From assembly GCA_016215705.1 (NCBI GenBank), contig JACRIR010000185.1, positions 1-14,004 of the forward strand: 14,004 nt of DNA, written 5' to 3'. Position numbers and translations under genes: made by a program. The first letter of the stretch is position 1; each line of letters opens with the position of its first letter. The stretch is from Candidatus Poribacteria bacterium. GTDB taxonomy: Bacteria > Abyssobacteria > SURF-5. Positions 1 to 5,858 of this stretch are shown here, piece by piece. The notes under the pieces were generated by a model. The model made no database searches. It saw only the letters and a list, made by a program, of their open reading frames with translations, and was not told the DNA's origin.

Positions 1-1
1 G

Positions 2-487
2 ACGCTGACGAATAACGCCGTCACTGATAACACGGCACAGGATCGTGCAGGGGTATATGCGAAGACCGATTCCGGAAGGATGGACTTGACCAACAACACT
101 ATTACCGGAAACACCGCTGTTGGTCAGGGTGGAGGGGTTTCCGCGTGGCTGGGCAACAGCGCTGCTTCAGCGAATCTCTACAATAATATCATTTGGAATA
201 ACACTGCCTCAACCGGCGGTGACATATATATTCAAAACTCTTCAGGCGGAATGGCCAATGCATACAACAACGATTTTGACACGGCGAAGATGTTCGGCGC
301 GTTTACTGCACAAGGTGACAACATCAATGTGGACCCGCAGTTTGCCGGAGGCGGGGATTATCATCTGAGCGCCGGATCACAATGCATTGACGCAGGAAGC
401 GCCTCAGCGTCGTCATTGCCGCCCACTGACTTTGAAGGAGACGCTCGTGAGCTCGGTGTAGCGCCTGATATGGGCGCTGACGAATAC
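2..487 (+). repeat. Tandem protein-coding duplication, copy 1 (beta-helix + Q-type domain)
   Basis: Bases 2-487 and 1415-1897 encode the same module. Shared strings include [34 protein letters not shown] and LGVAPD.GADEY. The offset is 1413 at the left end and 1410 at the right, so one codon was gained or lost. DNA similarity is obvious by eye around 59-110 versus 1471-1521. The copies have diverged but keep the reading frame, which indicates an internal gene duplication. Confidence 0.85.
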
Positions 488-1900
488 TACGCGGAAGCGA
501 CGACGTATTCGGTAAGCGGGCAGATACTGGAGGACGGAGTCGGCCTTAGCGACGTGGTCGTGACGCTGACGGGCGCATATACAGACACGACGGCTACAGA
601 CGCCAACGGCAACTACTTATTCACGTGGGTTCCTGACGGCGGCTACACAATAACGCCTTCGTTGGAATACCATGAGTTCAGTCCGCCGGATAGACCGGTC
701 ACGGTGAGTGGCTCTGACGTAACCGGCCAGGATTTCACGGCGACGCTTGCAGACACAGACAATGATGGCATCCTTGACATGACGGACAACTGTCCGACAC
801 AGGCAAACGCTAATCAGCTTGATGGCGACGGAGACGGTGTGGGCGATGTGTGCGATAACTGCCCGATCACGCAGAATCCCGATCAGGCCGACTCTGACGG
901 CGACGGCTTTGGAGACGCATGCACCGTTGTGCATTACGTGAGCACGAGCGCGCAACTCCAGAGCGCGCTGACTGCGGCCCAGTCGAACAACAAGAACGAT
1001 GTGATCAAATTGGCGCAAGGGACGTATGGGATTTCGGCCAACAATAACTACCCCTTCCAATACTTTTCGACCCAGACGTACAGTCTCGCTTTGGAGGGTG
1101 GCTATACGTCTGAATTCACCGTGAGGGAGGTGGACCCTGCCAACACAATTCTGGACGGTCAAGGTATACTTCCTACAGGGGGTGGAGCGGGGGTGCTGTC
1201 TCTCACCGAGCTTAGTAACAACGCTAATTCGATCTTTGTGAAAGTAACAGTAGAAGGACTGACTATCCGCAATGGAAGAAAATACAATACTGCCGGAATC
1301 TATGTCGTAGGGGTGAAAAGCGCACTGATCTTCAGAAACAATATCATAAAGAGCAATTCCACCACGGGATCCTCATACGGTGGAATCAACGCCTATGTGT
1401 ATACGGGCAGTGTGACGTTGACGAATAATATCGTCAGCAATAACACGTCCTATAAGTATGCTGGCGTGTACGCAAAAACCGATTCCGGAAGAATAGAACT
1501 AACCAACAACACCATTACCGGAAACAGCGCCAATCAAGGGGGAGGGTGCTATTTCTCGCTGACTTACAGCGCCGCCTCCGTCAATCTCTACAATGATATC
1601 ATTTGGGGTAACACTGCCGGGATAGGCGGGGACATATATCTTTACAATACCACAGGCGCAACGGCGAATGTTTATTACAATGATTTCGATCCGGCGAAGG
1701 TGTACGGGACTTTCACCGCGCAGGGAAACAACATCAATGCGGACCCGTTGTTTGTGGGAGGCGGAGACTATCATCTGACCAGCGGGTCACCGTGTATCGA
1801 CGAGGGGACCGATTCGGTGGCGTCATTGCCCCTCGCGGACTTTGAAGGAGACGACCGCGTGCTCGGTGTAGCGCCCGACATCGGCGCAGACGAGTACTGA
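2..1900 (+). CDS. Modular surface/secreted protein with duplicated beta-helix and Q-type C-terminal domain, TSP3 repeats (5' partial)
   Basis: The frame is open from base 2, so the gene begins upstream of the window; an ATG at 80 lies inside a repeat and is not the start. The visible 632 residues show: (a) 2-487, Asn-rich parallel beta-helix rungs ([17 protein letters not shown]) ending in a domain with DPQF, GDYHL, CIDAG and DMGADEY, like the choice-of-anchor Q C-terminal domain; (b) about 509-745, an Ig-like carboxypeptidase-regulatory/SdrD-B-type fold ([20 protein letters not shown]); (c) 752-922, three thrombospondin type-3 calcium-binding repeats ([24 protein letters not shown] with paired Cys); (d) 923-1897, a second beta-helix and Q-type domain closely similar to (a), ending in DIGADEY. 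The family is extracytoplasmic and probably binds polysaccharide or calcium at the surface. The exact ligand is unknown. The stop codon falls where the first copy continues into its linker, so truncation is possible. Confidence 0.88.
   Translation, partial: TLTNNAVTDNTAQDRAGVYAKTDSGRMDLTNNTITGNTAVGQGGGVSAWLGNSAASANLYNNIIWNNTASTGGDIYIQNSSGGMANAYNNDFDTAKMFGAFTAQGDNINVDPQFAGGGDYHLSAGSQCIDAGSASASSLPPTDFEGDARELGVAPDMGADEYYAEATTYSVSGQILEDGVGLSDVVVTLTGAYTDTTATDANGNYLFTWVPDGGYTITPSLEYHEFSPPDRPVTVSGSDVTGQDFTATLADTDNDGILDMTDNCPTQANANQLDGDGDGVGDVCDNCPITQNPDQADSDGDGFGDACTVVHYVSTSAQLQSALTAAQSNNKNDVIKLAQGTYGISANNNYPFQYFSTQTYSLALEGGYTSEFTVREVDPANTILDGQGILPTGGGAGVLSLTELSNNANSIFVKVTVEGLTIRNGRKYNTAGIYVVGVKSALIFRNNIIKSNSTTGSSYGGINAYVYTGSVTLTNNIVSNNTSYKYAGVYAKTDSGRIELTNNTITGNSANQGGGCYFSLTYSAASVNLYNDIIWGNTAGIGGDIYLYNTTGATANVYYNDFDPAKVYGTFTAQGNNINADPLFVGGGDYHLTSGSPCIDEGTDSVASLPLADFEGDDRVLGVAPDIGADEY
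1415..1897 (+). repeat. Tandem protein-coding duplication, copy 2
   Basis: This is the second copy of the module at 2-487, preceded here by its own complete beta-helix N-terminal section (from about 923). Resemblance to copy 1 continues past the stop codon at 1898-1900 into the linker. Confidence 0.85.
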
Positions 1901-1948
1901 AGGGAAGCGACCACACATTCGATAAGCGGGCGGGGCAAGGTGGCCTGA
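1901..1948 (+). pseudogene. Relic of the next linker domain after the stop codon
   Basis: Just after the stop, the same frame reads REATTHSISGRGKVA followed by TGA. The matching place in copy 1 reads [10 protein letters not shown] (from 491). Codon by codon, GAA GCG, TCG and AGC GGG are shared, and TAC at 488-490 corresponds to TGA at 1898-1900. The simplest reading is that the protein once continued into another Ig-like linker and was shortened by the stop, or that a repeat-unit duplication ended here. The similarity fades after about 1930. Confidence 0.6.
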
Positions 1949-1965
1949 GAGTTGCGGGGCCACCT
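1938..1965 (+). terminator. Hairpin downstream of the surface-protein gene (no T tract)
   Basis: AGGTGGCC (1938-1945) and GGCCACCT (1958-1965) form a perfect 8-bp stem with a 12-nt loop, 38 bases after the stop codon. It is followed by GCTGTCC rather than a run of T, so it is not a textbook intrinsic terminator. It may protect the 3' end or aid factor-dependent termination. Confidence 0.4.
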
Positions 1966-2088
1966 GCTGTCCAGGAATGTCGACCTGGGCGACCGCGTTT
2001 TCGCCTTGATTCGCTGTCTAACCTTTGTTCCGCTATTCTTTCCTTCGACAACCTCGACTTTGGATCTATCCTCGGCACAAATTTCCTA

Positions 2089-2118
2089 TTGACAACACTA
2101 CATATAGTATGCTATAGT
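2089..2118 (+). promoter_or_regulatory. Sigma-70-type promoter for nrdJ
   Basis: TTGACA at 2089-2094 is a perfect -35 match. After an 18-nt spacer, TATAGT at 2113-2118 fits a -10 box. The predicted start is near 2125, giving a leader of about 370 nt before nrdJ. The perfect -35 and AT-rich core make this the best promoter upstream of nrdJ. Confidence 0.7.
2095..2110 (+). promoter_or_regulatory. NrdR-box-like operator in the nrdJ promoter
   Basis: ACACTACATATAGTAT matches the known NrdR consensus ACACWATATATWGTGT at 14 of 16 positions. It lies exactly between the -35 and -10 boxes, where a bound repressor would block RNA polymerase. NrdR is the ATP/dATP-responsive zinc-finger/ATP-cone repressor of ribonucleotide reductase genes, and the downstream gene is nrdJ, so site and target agree. 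NrdR sites usually come in pairs about three helical turns apart; no convincing second box is seen. Confidence 0.68.
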
Positions 2119-2124
2119 TAACTA
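2115..2124. repeat. 10-bp palindrome overlapping the nrdJ -10 region
   Basis: TAGTTAACTA is a perfect self-complementary decamer overlapping the -10 box and start region. It could be a second half-site for a regulator or simply part of the AT-rich core promoter. Confidence 0.3.
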
Positions 2125-2153
2125 GGCTACAGGATAAGCTACTTTTGGAGTAT

Positions 2154-2270
2154 ATGGAGGGTCTTCTGCCGCACAACGCGATTTGGGTGTGGTTCCGAGA
2201 TTTCGACAAGCCCCAGACGCAGGCAAGTTCTCGTAATCAACAACTCAACGCGATCGAAAAGCAAAGCTAG
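2154..2270 (+). CDS. Possible 38-aa leader peptide upstream of nrdJ
   Basis: ATG at 2154 opens a 38-codon frame (MEGLLPHNAIWVWFRDFD, then a Gln/Asn-rich tail) ending in TAG at 2268-2270. GGAG (2147-2150) lies 3 nt upstream, a short spacing. The frame begins about 30 nt after the predicted transcription start of the NrdR-box promoter, so it would be the first frame in the nrdJ transcript. It resembles no family I recognise. It could be a chance frame, a leader peptide or a short new protein; a frame this short is weak evidence alone. Confidence 0.25.
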   Translation: MEGLLPHNAIWVWFRDFDKPQTQASSRNQQLNAIEKQS

Positions 2271-2311
2271 GAAGTAGGACCAGCTTTCAATTCGGGTTCA
2301 AGTCTTATCGG

Positions 2312-2341
2312 TTGACTTTCGGTTCCACAGGGTGTTAAGAT
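2312..2341 (+). promoter_or_regulatory. Possible second nrdJ promoter
   Basis: TTGACT at 2312-2317 and TAAGAT at 2336-2341 are separated by 18 nt. The -10 matches TATAAT at four of six positions. A start near 2348 would give nrdJ a shorter leader without the NrdR-like box and without the small upstream frame. Confidence 0.35.
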
Positions 2342-2353
2342 AACTTTTGGCTT

Positions 2354-2379
2354 TGCTGAAAATGTCCTGAATTTCAGCA
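2354..2379 (+). other. Stem-loop in the nrdJ leader
   Basis: TGCTGAAA (2354-2361) pairs perfectly with TTTCAGCA (2372-2379) around a 10-nt loop. I see no cobalamin-riboswitch signature around it, although the enzyme uses adenosylcobalamin. It may be a simple leader structure. Confidence 0.35.
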
Positions 2380-2480
2380 GAAGTTGAAGCGAATGGTTAA
2401 TTCGTGTCTTTCGGGTTTCTAACGAAGGCGTGAGACAAGTTCAAGTGTCCATTTGATAAGGACTTATGCATACTACAATT

Positions 2481-2488
2481 AAGGGGGA
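2481..2488 (+). promoter_or_regulatory. Ribosome binding site selecting the nrdJ start at 2496
   Basis: The purine run AAGGGGGA ends 7 nt before ATG 2496. It lies inside the frame that would start at ATG 2466, so it argues for the shorter protein. Confidence 0.6.
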
Positions 2489-2495
2489 ACAAGGA

Positions 2496-4850
2496 ATGCC
2501 CGATCTCAAGACAGGAAAGAAAACGACTGTGCGAAAGGCGCAAAAGACGGGCTTTCCACCGCCACCAAAGGCCGATATCGAGTTGACGGTGAATGCGCTG
2601 AAGGTGCTCGAGCGCCGTTATCTGAAAAAGGACGATGACGGCAAGCCCGTCGAGCGGCCGGAGGATATGTTCTGGCGGGTGGCATGGACCATCGCGCAAG
2701 CGGATAAGGAATACGACGAGTCTGCGGACGTAGTGTCGACGGCGAAGGAATTCTACTATCTGATGACGAATATGGAATTTATGCCCAACTCGCCGACGCT
2801 CATGAACGCGGGCCGCGAACTCGGACAGCTTTCCGCGTGCTTCGTTTTGCCTGTCGAAGACTCGATGGAGAGCATTTTCGAGGCAGTCAAGAACACGGCC
2901 CTCATCCACAAGAGTGGAGGCGGCACGGGCTTTTCTTTTTCCCGCATCAGGCCGAAGAACGACACCGTACTCACGACGAAGGGCATTTCGAGCGGTCCGA
3001 TTTCATTTATGAAAGTGTTCGACATGGCGACCGAGACCATCAAACAAGGTGGCACGCGCCGGGGCGCCAACATGGGCATCCTCCGGGTCGACCATCCCGA
3101 CGTCCTCGAGTTCATCGTCTCGAAGGAGAACGAAGACCAACTCAATAACTTCAATATCTCGGTCGCATTGACCGACAAATTCATGAAGGCGCTCGAGAGC
3201 GACGGAGAATACGAGTTGGTGAACCCGCGCACGGAAAAGACCGTGAAAAGACTGAAGGCCGCAGAGGTCTTCAAGACGATTGTCGAACATGCCTGGCTCA
3301 ACGGCGACCCCGGTATAATTTTCATCGACAGAATCAATGATACGAATCCGACGCCGCTTGTCGGCAAAATCGAGAGCACCAATCCGTGCGGCGAGCAGCC
3401 GCTGCTTCCATACGAGTCCTGCAACCTCGGCTCGATAAACCTCGCGAAAATGCTCGTGAAGCGCAATAGTCACCATGAGATGGATTTCCCGAAGCTTGCA
3501 CGCACTGTCCGGACAGCGGTGCATTTCCTCGACAACGTTATCGACATGAACAAATACCCGCTGCCGCAAATTAGCGAGATGACGCTAGCCAATCGCAAGA
3601 TCGGGCTCGGCGTGATGGGTTTTGCCGACATGCTGATACGGATGGGCATCCCATACAACTCCGAAAAAGCGCTTAAGGTGGCCGAAGAGATCATGGCGTT
3701 CATACAAAAGAAAAGCCATGATGAATCCTCGCGGATTGCCGAGGCGCGCGGTCCGTTCCCGAGTTATCCAAAAAGTATATACGCAAATTCGGGTCGGCCA
3801 ATGCGCAACTCCACCGTCACTACGATCGCGCCTACGGGTACAATCAGCATCATCGCCGGCTGCTCCAGCGGAATCGAGCCGATATTCGCAATCGCCTTCA
3901 CGAGGCACGTGCTCGACAACGACGAGTTGATAGAAGCCCATCCCTTCTTCAGGCAGATGGCTAAGGAGCGCGGCTTTTTCTCGCCTCAAATCATGAAAAA
4001 GATCGCGGAGGCCGGCGGAATCAAGGACTTGCCGGAAGTGCCCGCCGACGTCAAGGAGACATTCGTGACCGCGCACGACGTGTCGCCTGAATGGCACGTT
4101 CGCATGCAGGCGGCGTTTCAGACGCAGACCGACAACGCCGTCTCGAAGACCGTCAATTTCCCGAACAGCGCAACGAAGGAAGACGTCGAAAAAGTATACA
4201 GGCTTGCCTACAAGCTTGGCTGCAAAGGGGTCACCATTTTCCGCGACGGCAGCCGCACCGAGCAGGTGTGGACCAAGAGCATAACAAAGAAGACGCCGAA
4301 AGCGGGGAAGACGCCTAAAACGGTTCCGGCGGGAGGCGCCGACGAGATCATACCGCGCCCGCGCGAGACCGTGACGCACGGCACTACGGAAAAAGTCGTC
4401 ATAGGGTGCGGTAACCTGTACGTGACAGTGAACTCCGATGAGTTTGGTATTTGCGAGGTGTTCACCAGCACCGGCAGAGCAGGCGGATGTCCGTCGCAAT
4501 CGGAGGCAACCAGCCGCCTCGTATCCCTTGCGCTCAGGTCGGGCATCAGTGTCGATGCGCTTGTCGAACAACTAAAAGGAATCCGGTGTCTGTCTACTGT
4601 CGCCGCAAAAAGGAGCAACTCGGAGATAAAATGTCTCTCGTGTCCCGATGCAATCGGCAGGGCAATCGACAAGTACACCAAGAACCGCAAACGCGCGGCG
4701 CTCGAAGAAACAAAAGAAGAGCACGCGATTGAAGCAAAAGCGGAACGCCCCACGGCTGTCGGAAACGCATGCCCCGATTGCGGCGCACAAATCGAGCGCG
4801 AGGGCGGATGCATCGTCTGCCGCATGTGCGGCTTCTCGAAGTGCAATTAA
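2496..4850 (+). CDS. nrdJ: Adenosylcobalamin-dependent (class II) ribonucleotide reductase NrdJ
   Basis: This cytosolic enzyme reduces ribonucleotides to deoxyribonucleotides for DNA synthesis, using adenosylcobalamin to make a thiyl radical, so it needs neither oxygen nor a small subunit. With the start at 2496 it has 784 residues, normal for NrdJ. NSPTLMNAG precedes Cys115 (LSACFVLP). The radical triad lies in NPCGEQPLLPYESC: Asn296, thiyl Cys298, Glu300, with the reducible partner Cys309 eleven residues on, the spacing of Thermotoga NrdJ. A TSCPD-type domain spans about 610-705 (GGCPSQSEATSRLV). The tail carries six Cys (759, 762, 772, 775, 778, 783), a zinc-ribbon or redox relay. No ATP-cone is evident at the N-terminus. 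The start at 2496 is favoured by AAGGGGGA (2481-2488) 7 nt upstream; an in-frame ATG at 2466 would add ten residues but its AAGGA lies only 3 nt away. Confidence 0.96.
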   Translation: MPDLKTGKKTTVRKAQKTGFPPPPKADIELTVNALKVLERRYLKKDDDGKPVERPEDMFWRVAWTIAQADKEYDESADVVSTAKEFYYLMTNMEFMPNSPTLMNAGRELGQLSACFVLPVEDSMESIFEAVKNTALIHKSGGGTGFSFSRIRPKNDTVLTTKGISSGPISFMKVFDMATETIKQGGTRRGANMGILRVDHPDVLEFIVSKENEDQLNNFNISVALTDKFMKALESDGEYELVNPRTEKTVKRLKAAEVFKTIVEHAWLNGDPGIIFIDRINDTNPTPLVGKIESTNPCGEQPLLPYESCNLGSINLAKMLVKRNSHHEMDFPKLARTVRTAVHFLDNVIDMNKYPLPQISEMTLANRKIGLGVMGFADMLIRMGIPYNSEKALKVAEEIMAFIQKKSHDESSRIAEARGPFPSYPKSIYANSGRPMRNSTVTTIAPTGTISIIAGCSSGIEPIFAIAFTRHVLDNDELIEAHPFFRQMAKERGFFSPQIMKKIAEAGGIKDLPEVPADVKETFVTAHDVSPEWHVRMQAAFQTQTDNAVSKTVNFPNSATKEDVEKVYRLAYKLGCKGVTIFRDGSRTEQVWTKSITKKTPKAGKTPKTVPAGGADEIIPRPRETVTHGTTEKVVIGCGNLYVTVNSDEFGICEVFTSTGRAGGCPSQSEATSRLVSLALRSGISVDALVEQLKGIRCLSTVAAKRSNSEIKCLSCPDAIGRAIDKYTKNRKRAALEETKEEHAIEAKAERPTAVGNACPDCGAQIEREGGCIVCRMCGFSKCN

Positions 4851-4880
4851 GAATAGCCGACTCGGCATTCTTATTATTCC
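4851..4880 (+). terminator. Rho-independent terminator of nrdJ
   Basis: Immediately after the TAA, GAAT-A-GCCG (4851-4859) and CGGC-ATTC (4863-4870) form a stem with one bulged A and a 3-nt loop. It is followed by the T-rich run TTATTATT. Position and form fit an intrinsic terminator, making nrdJ the last gene of its transcript. Confidence 0.75.
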
Positions 4881-4927
4881 CTCGATATTCCCTCCAGGAG
4901 CCTGCCCCCGACACCTGGAAAGCACAA

Positions 4928-4947
4928 GGGCGCAATGAATTGCGCCC
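4928..4947. repeat. REP-like palindrome, unit 1
   Basis: GGGCGCAAT and ATTGCGCCC flank GA, a perfect 9+2+9 palindrome followed by CCTAC. Read on the minus strand it begins GTAGGGGCGCAATTC, nearly the same as unit 2 read on the plus strand. It lies between convergent genes, the usual place for REP/BIME-type elements. Confidence 0.65.
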
Positions 4948-4976
4948 CTACAAACATGAATCAAGAGATTTTATAG

Positions 4977-4996
4977 GGGCGCGATTCATCGCGCCC
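4977..4996. repeat. REP-like palindrome, unit 2 (opposite orientation)
   Basis: GGGCGCGAT and ATCGCGCCC flank TC, a perfect 9+2+9 palindrome preceded by ATAG. It differs from the inverse of unit 1 by A-to-G and T-to-C changes that preserve base pairing. The CCTA/TAGG edges of the two units face each other across about 25 bp, as in a paired REP element. Confidence 0.65.
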
Positions 4997-5014
4997 GATG
5001 TATGCTGTTTGGTT

Positions 5015-5032
5015 GCGGCAATGCTGTGCCGC
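5015..5032. repeat. Short inverted repeat between convergent genes
   Basis: GCGGCA (5015-5020) and TGCCGC (5027-5032) pair around ATGCTG. A second small GC-rich inversion (CCGCG/CGCGG, about 5038-5052) follows. The spacer 4881-5145 holds only palindromic elements and no gene that I can support. Confidence 0.35.
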
Positions 5033-5092
5033 GTCCCTCCGCGCTCTCCGCGGCTCAGATTCTTGTCTTGGACAACAGTGTTCTAATATAAG

Positions 5093-5134
5093 AAATTCCC
5101 CTTCCCCCTTTGATAAAGGGGGGAAGGGGAATTT
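5093..5134. terminator. Large bidirectional hairpin between nrdJ and the Spy-like gene
   Basis: The arm 5093-5111 (AAATTCCCCTTCCCCCTTT) is matched by 5115-5134 (AAAGGGGGGAAGGGGAATTT) with one extra G and a 3-nt loop. It begins 11 bases beyond the stop of the minus-strand gene, and on that strand is followed by a T-rich run (CTTATATT). It can act as a terminator on both strands. Its long, nearly perfect arms also suggest a dispersed repeat family. Confidence 0.6.
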
Positions 5135-5145
5135 TCCCGATGTTC

Positions 5146-5661
5146 CTACCGGCTTTTCGCTCTGCTCTCCGCGAATAGTTTCCAGAACTGGCAACCTTTT
5201 TCCTTGGGCAGACCAGCCGCCATGGAATTCCAGAGTTGCACCTCTTTTGTCATCAAGGAAGACAACGCCTGCCCGGCCTTTTGCGACTCGGCAGAGACGC
5301 GCTCCCCGCTCGGACACGGCTGGCGAAGCGCTGCCAACAAACCATCGCGGGCCTGCGTGTATTGGCTGGTCAGGGCCTTGATATCCGCACTATAGCTTTG
5401 ATCGATCTTTTGCAGATTAGCTTGCTCTTCAGGTGTGAGTTGAAGTTGTTTCGCAATCGCCTTTTTCTCGGCAGCGTTCGGCGCGCGGAACAAGTATGCG
5501 AGGTCCGAACCCATGCCCTTCTGCGCGCTGGGTTGCGGAGCCGTGGTCGGCGGACCAACTTGAACCTCCGCCGCTGATTCCCGATGTTGAATGAAGCCTG
5601 GCTCAACCACCAGGCACATCAGGATTATGAGCCCGAGTAGAGGTAGCGTCCATTTCTTCAT
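5146..5661 (-). CDS. Small exported helical protein, Spy/CpxP-like (LTxxQ-type)
   Basis: The 171-residue product starts MKKWTLPLLGLIILMCLVV, a classic Sec signal with lysines and a hydrophobic core, so it should be periplasmic. After a Pro/Gln-rich linker (about 31-48) the rest is charged and helical. QLTPEEQANLQKI at about 74-86 fits the LTxxQ motif of Spy/CpxP-type periplasmic chaperones and metal-resistance regulators. Two cysteines near the C-terminus (in RQPCPSG and EKGCQFW) could pair. The start is fixed by AGGAGG 8 nt upstream of ATG 5661; an upstream in-frame GTG (5724) has no such site and would bury the signal peptide. It has its own promoter and a strong downstream hairpin. The fold assignment is tentative; binding misfolded proteins or metal is inferred from the motif only. 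Confidence 0.72.
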   Translation of the reverse strand: MKKWTLPLLGLIILMCLVVEPGFIQHRESAAEVQVGPPTTAPQPSAQKGMGSDLAYLFRAPNAAEKKAIAKQLQLTPEEQANLQKIDQSYSADIKALTSQYTQARDGLLAALRQPCPSGERVSAESQKAGQALSSLMTKEVQLWNSMAAGLPKEKGCQFWKLFAESRAKSR

Positions 5662-5715
5662 CTCATGTCCTCCTTTTAAAGGTTTCCGCGCCTGAATCGG
5701 TTTTCCAAACAAACC

Positions 5716-5743
5716 ATAATACACACTTAGACGCTGGATTCAA
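5716..5743 (-). promoter_or_regulatory. Promoter of the Spy-like gene
   Basis: On the minus strand TTGAAT (5743-5738), a 16-nt spacer and TATTAT (5721-5716) form a good sigma-70 core. The predicted start near 5709 gives a leader of about 48 nt carrying the AGGAGG site. The 197-nt gap after the phosphatase gene shows no clear terminator, so read-through from upstream remains possible. Confidence 0.55.
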
Positions 5744-5858
5744 GAAATTATTTGAACAAAAGAAAGAAAATCTTGAAGTCGCTTTACGCCTACTTGAAGA
5801 TAATCGTCGCTCCTACAGAACCGCATCGATCATTTTGGCGAAATTCCGAATGTACTCT

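Noticed and set aside
2120-2495. Cobalamin riboswitch upstream of the B12-dependent reductase
   Set aside because: I looked for the conserved B12-box and flanking core sequences in the leader and did not find them; a covariance-model search (Rfam cobalamin family) would settle it.
3585-4571. 328-codon open frame on the minus strand inside nrdJ, and other long frames there
   Set aside because: They lie opposite a fully convincing nrdJ, have no recognisable motifs and are rich in Arg, His and Cys, as expected for shadow frames in high-GC coding DNA.
5146-5724. Longer version of the Spy-like protein from GTG 5724
   Set aside because: The extra 21 residues precede a clear signal peptide, and the AGGAGG site and promoter position both favour ATG 5661.
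5790-5825. GTAGGAGCGACGATTAT (minus strand) as a third REP-like copy
   Set aside because: It shares only the GTAGG.GCG edge with the units at 4928-4996 and has no palindromic partner arm.
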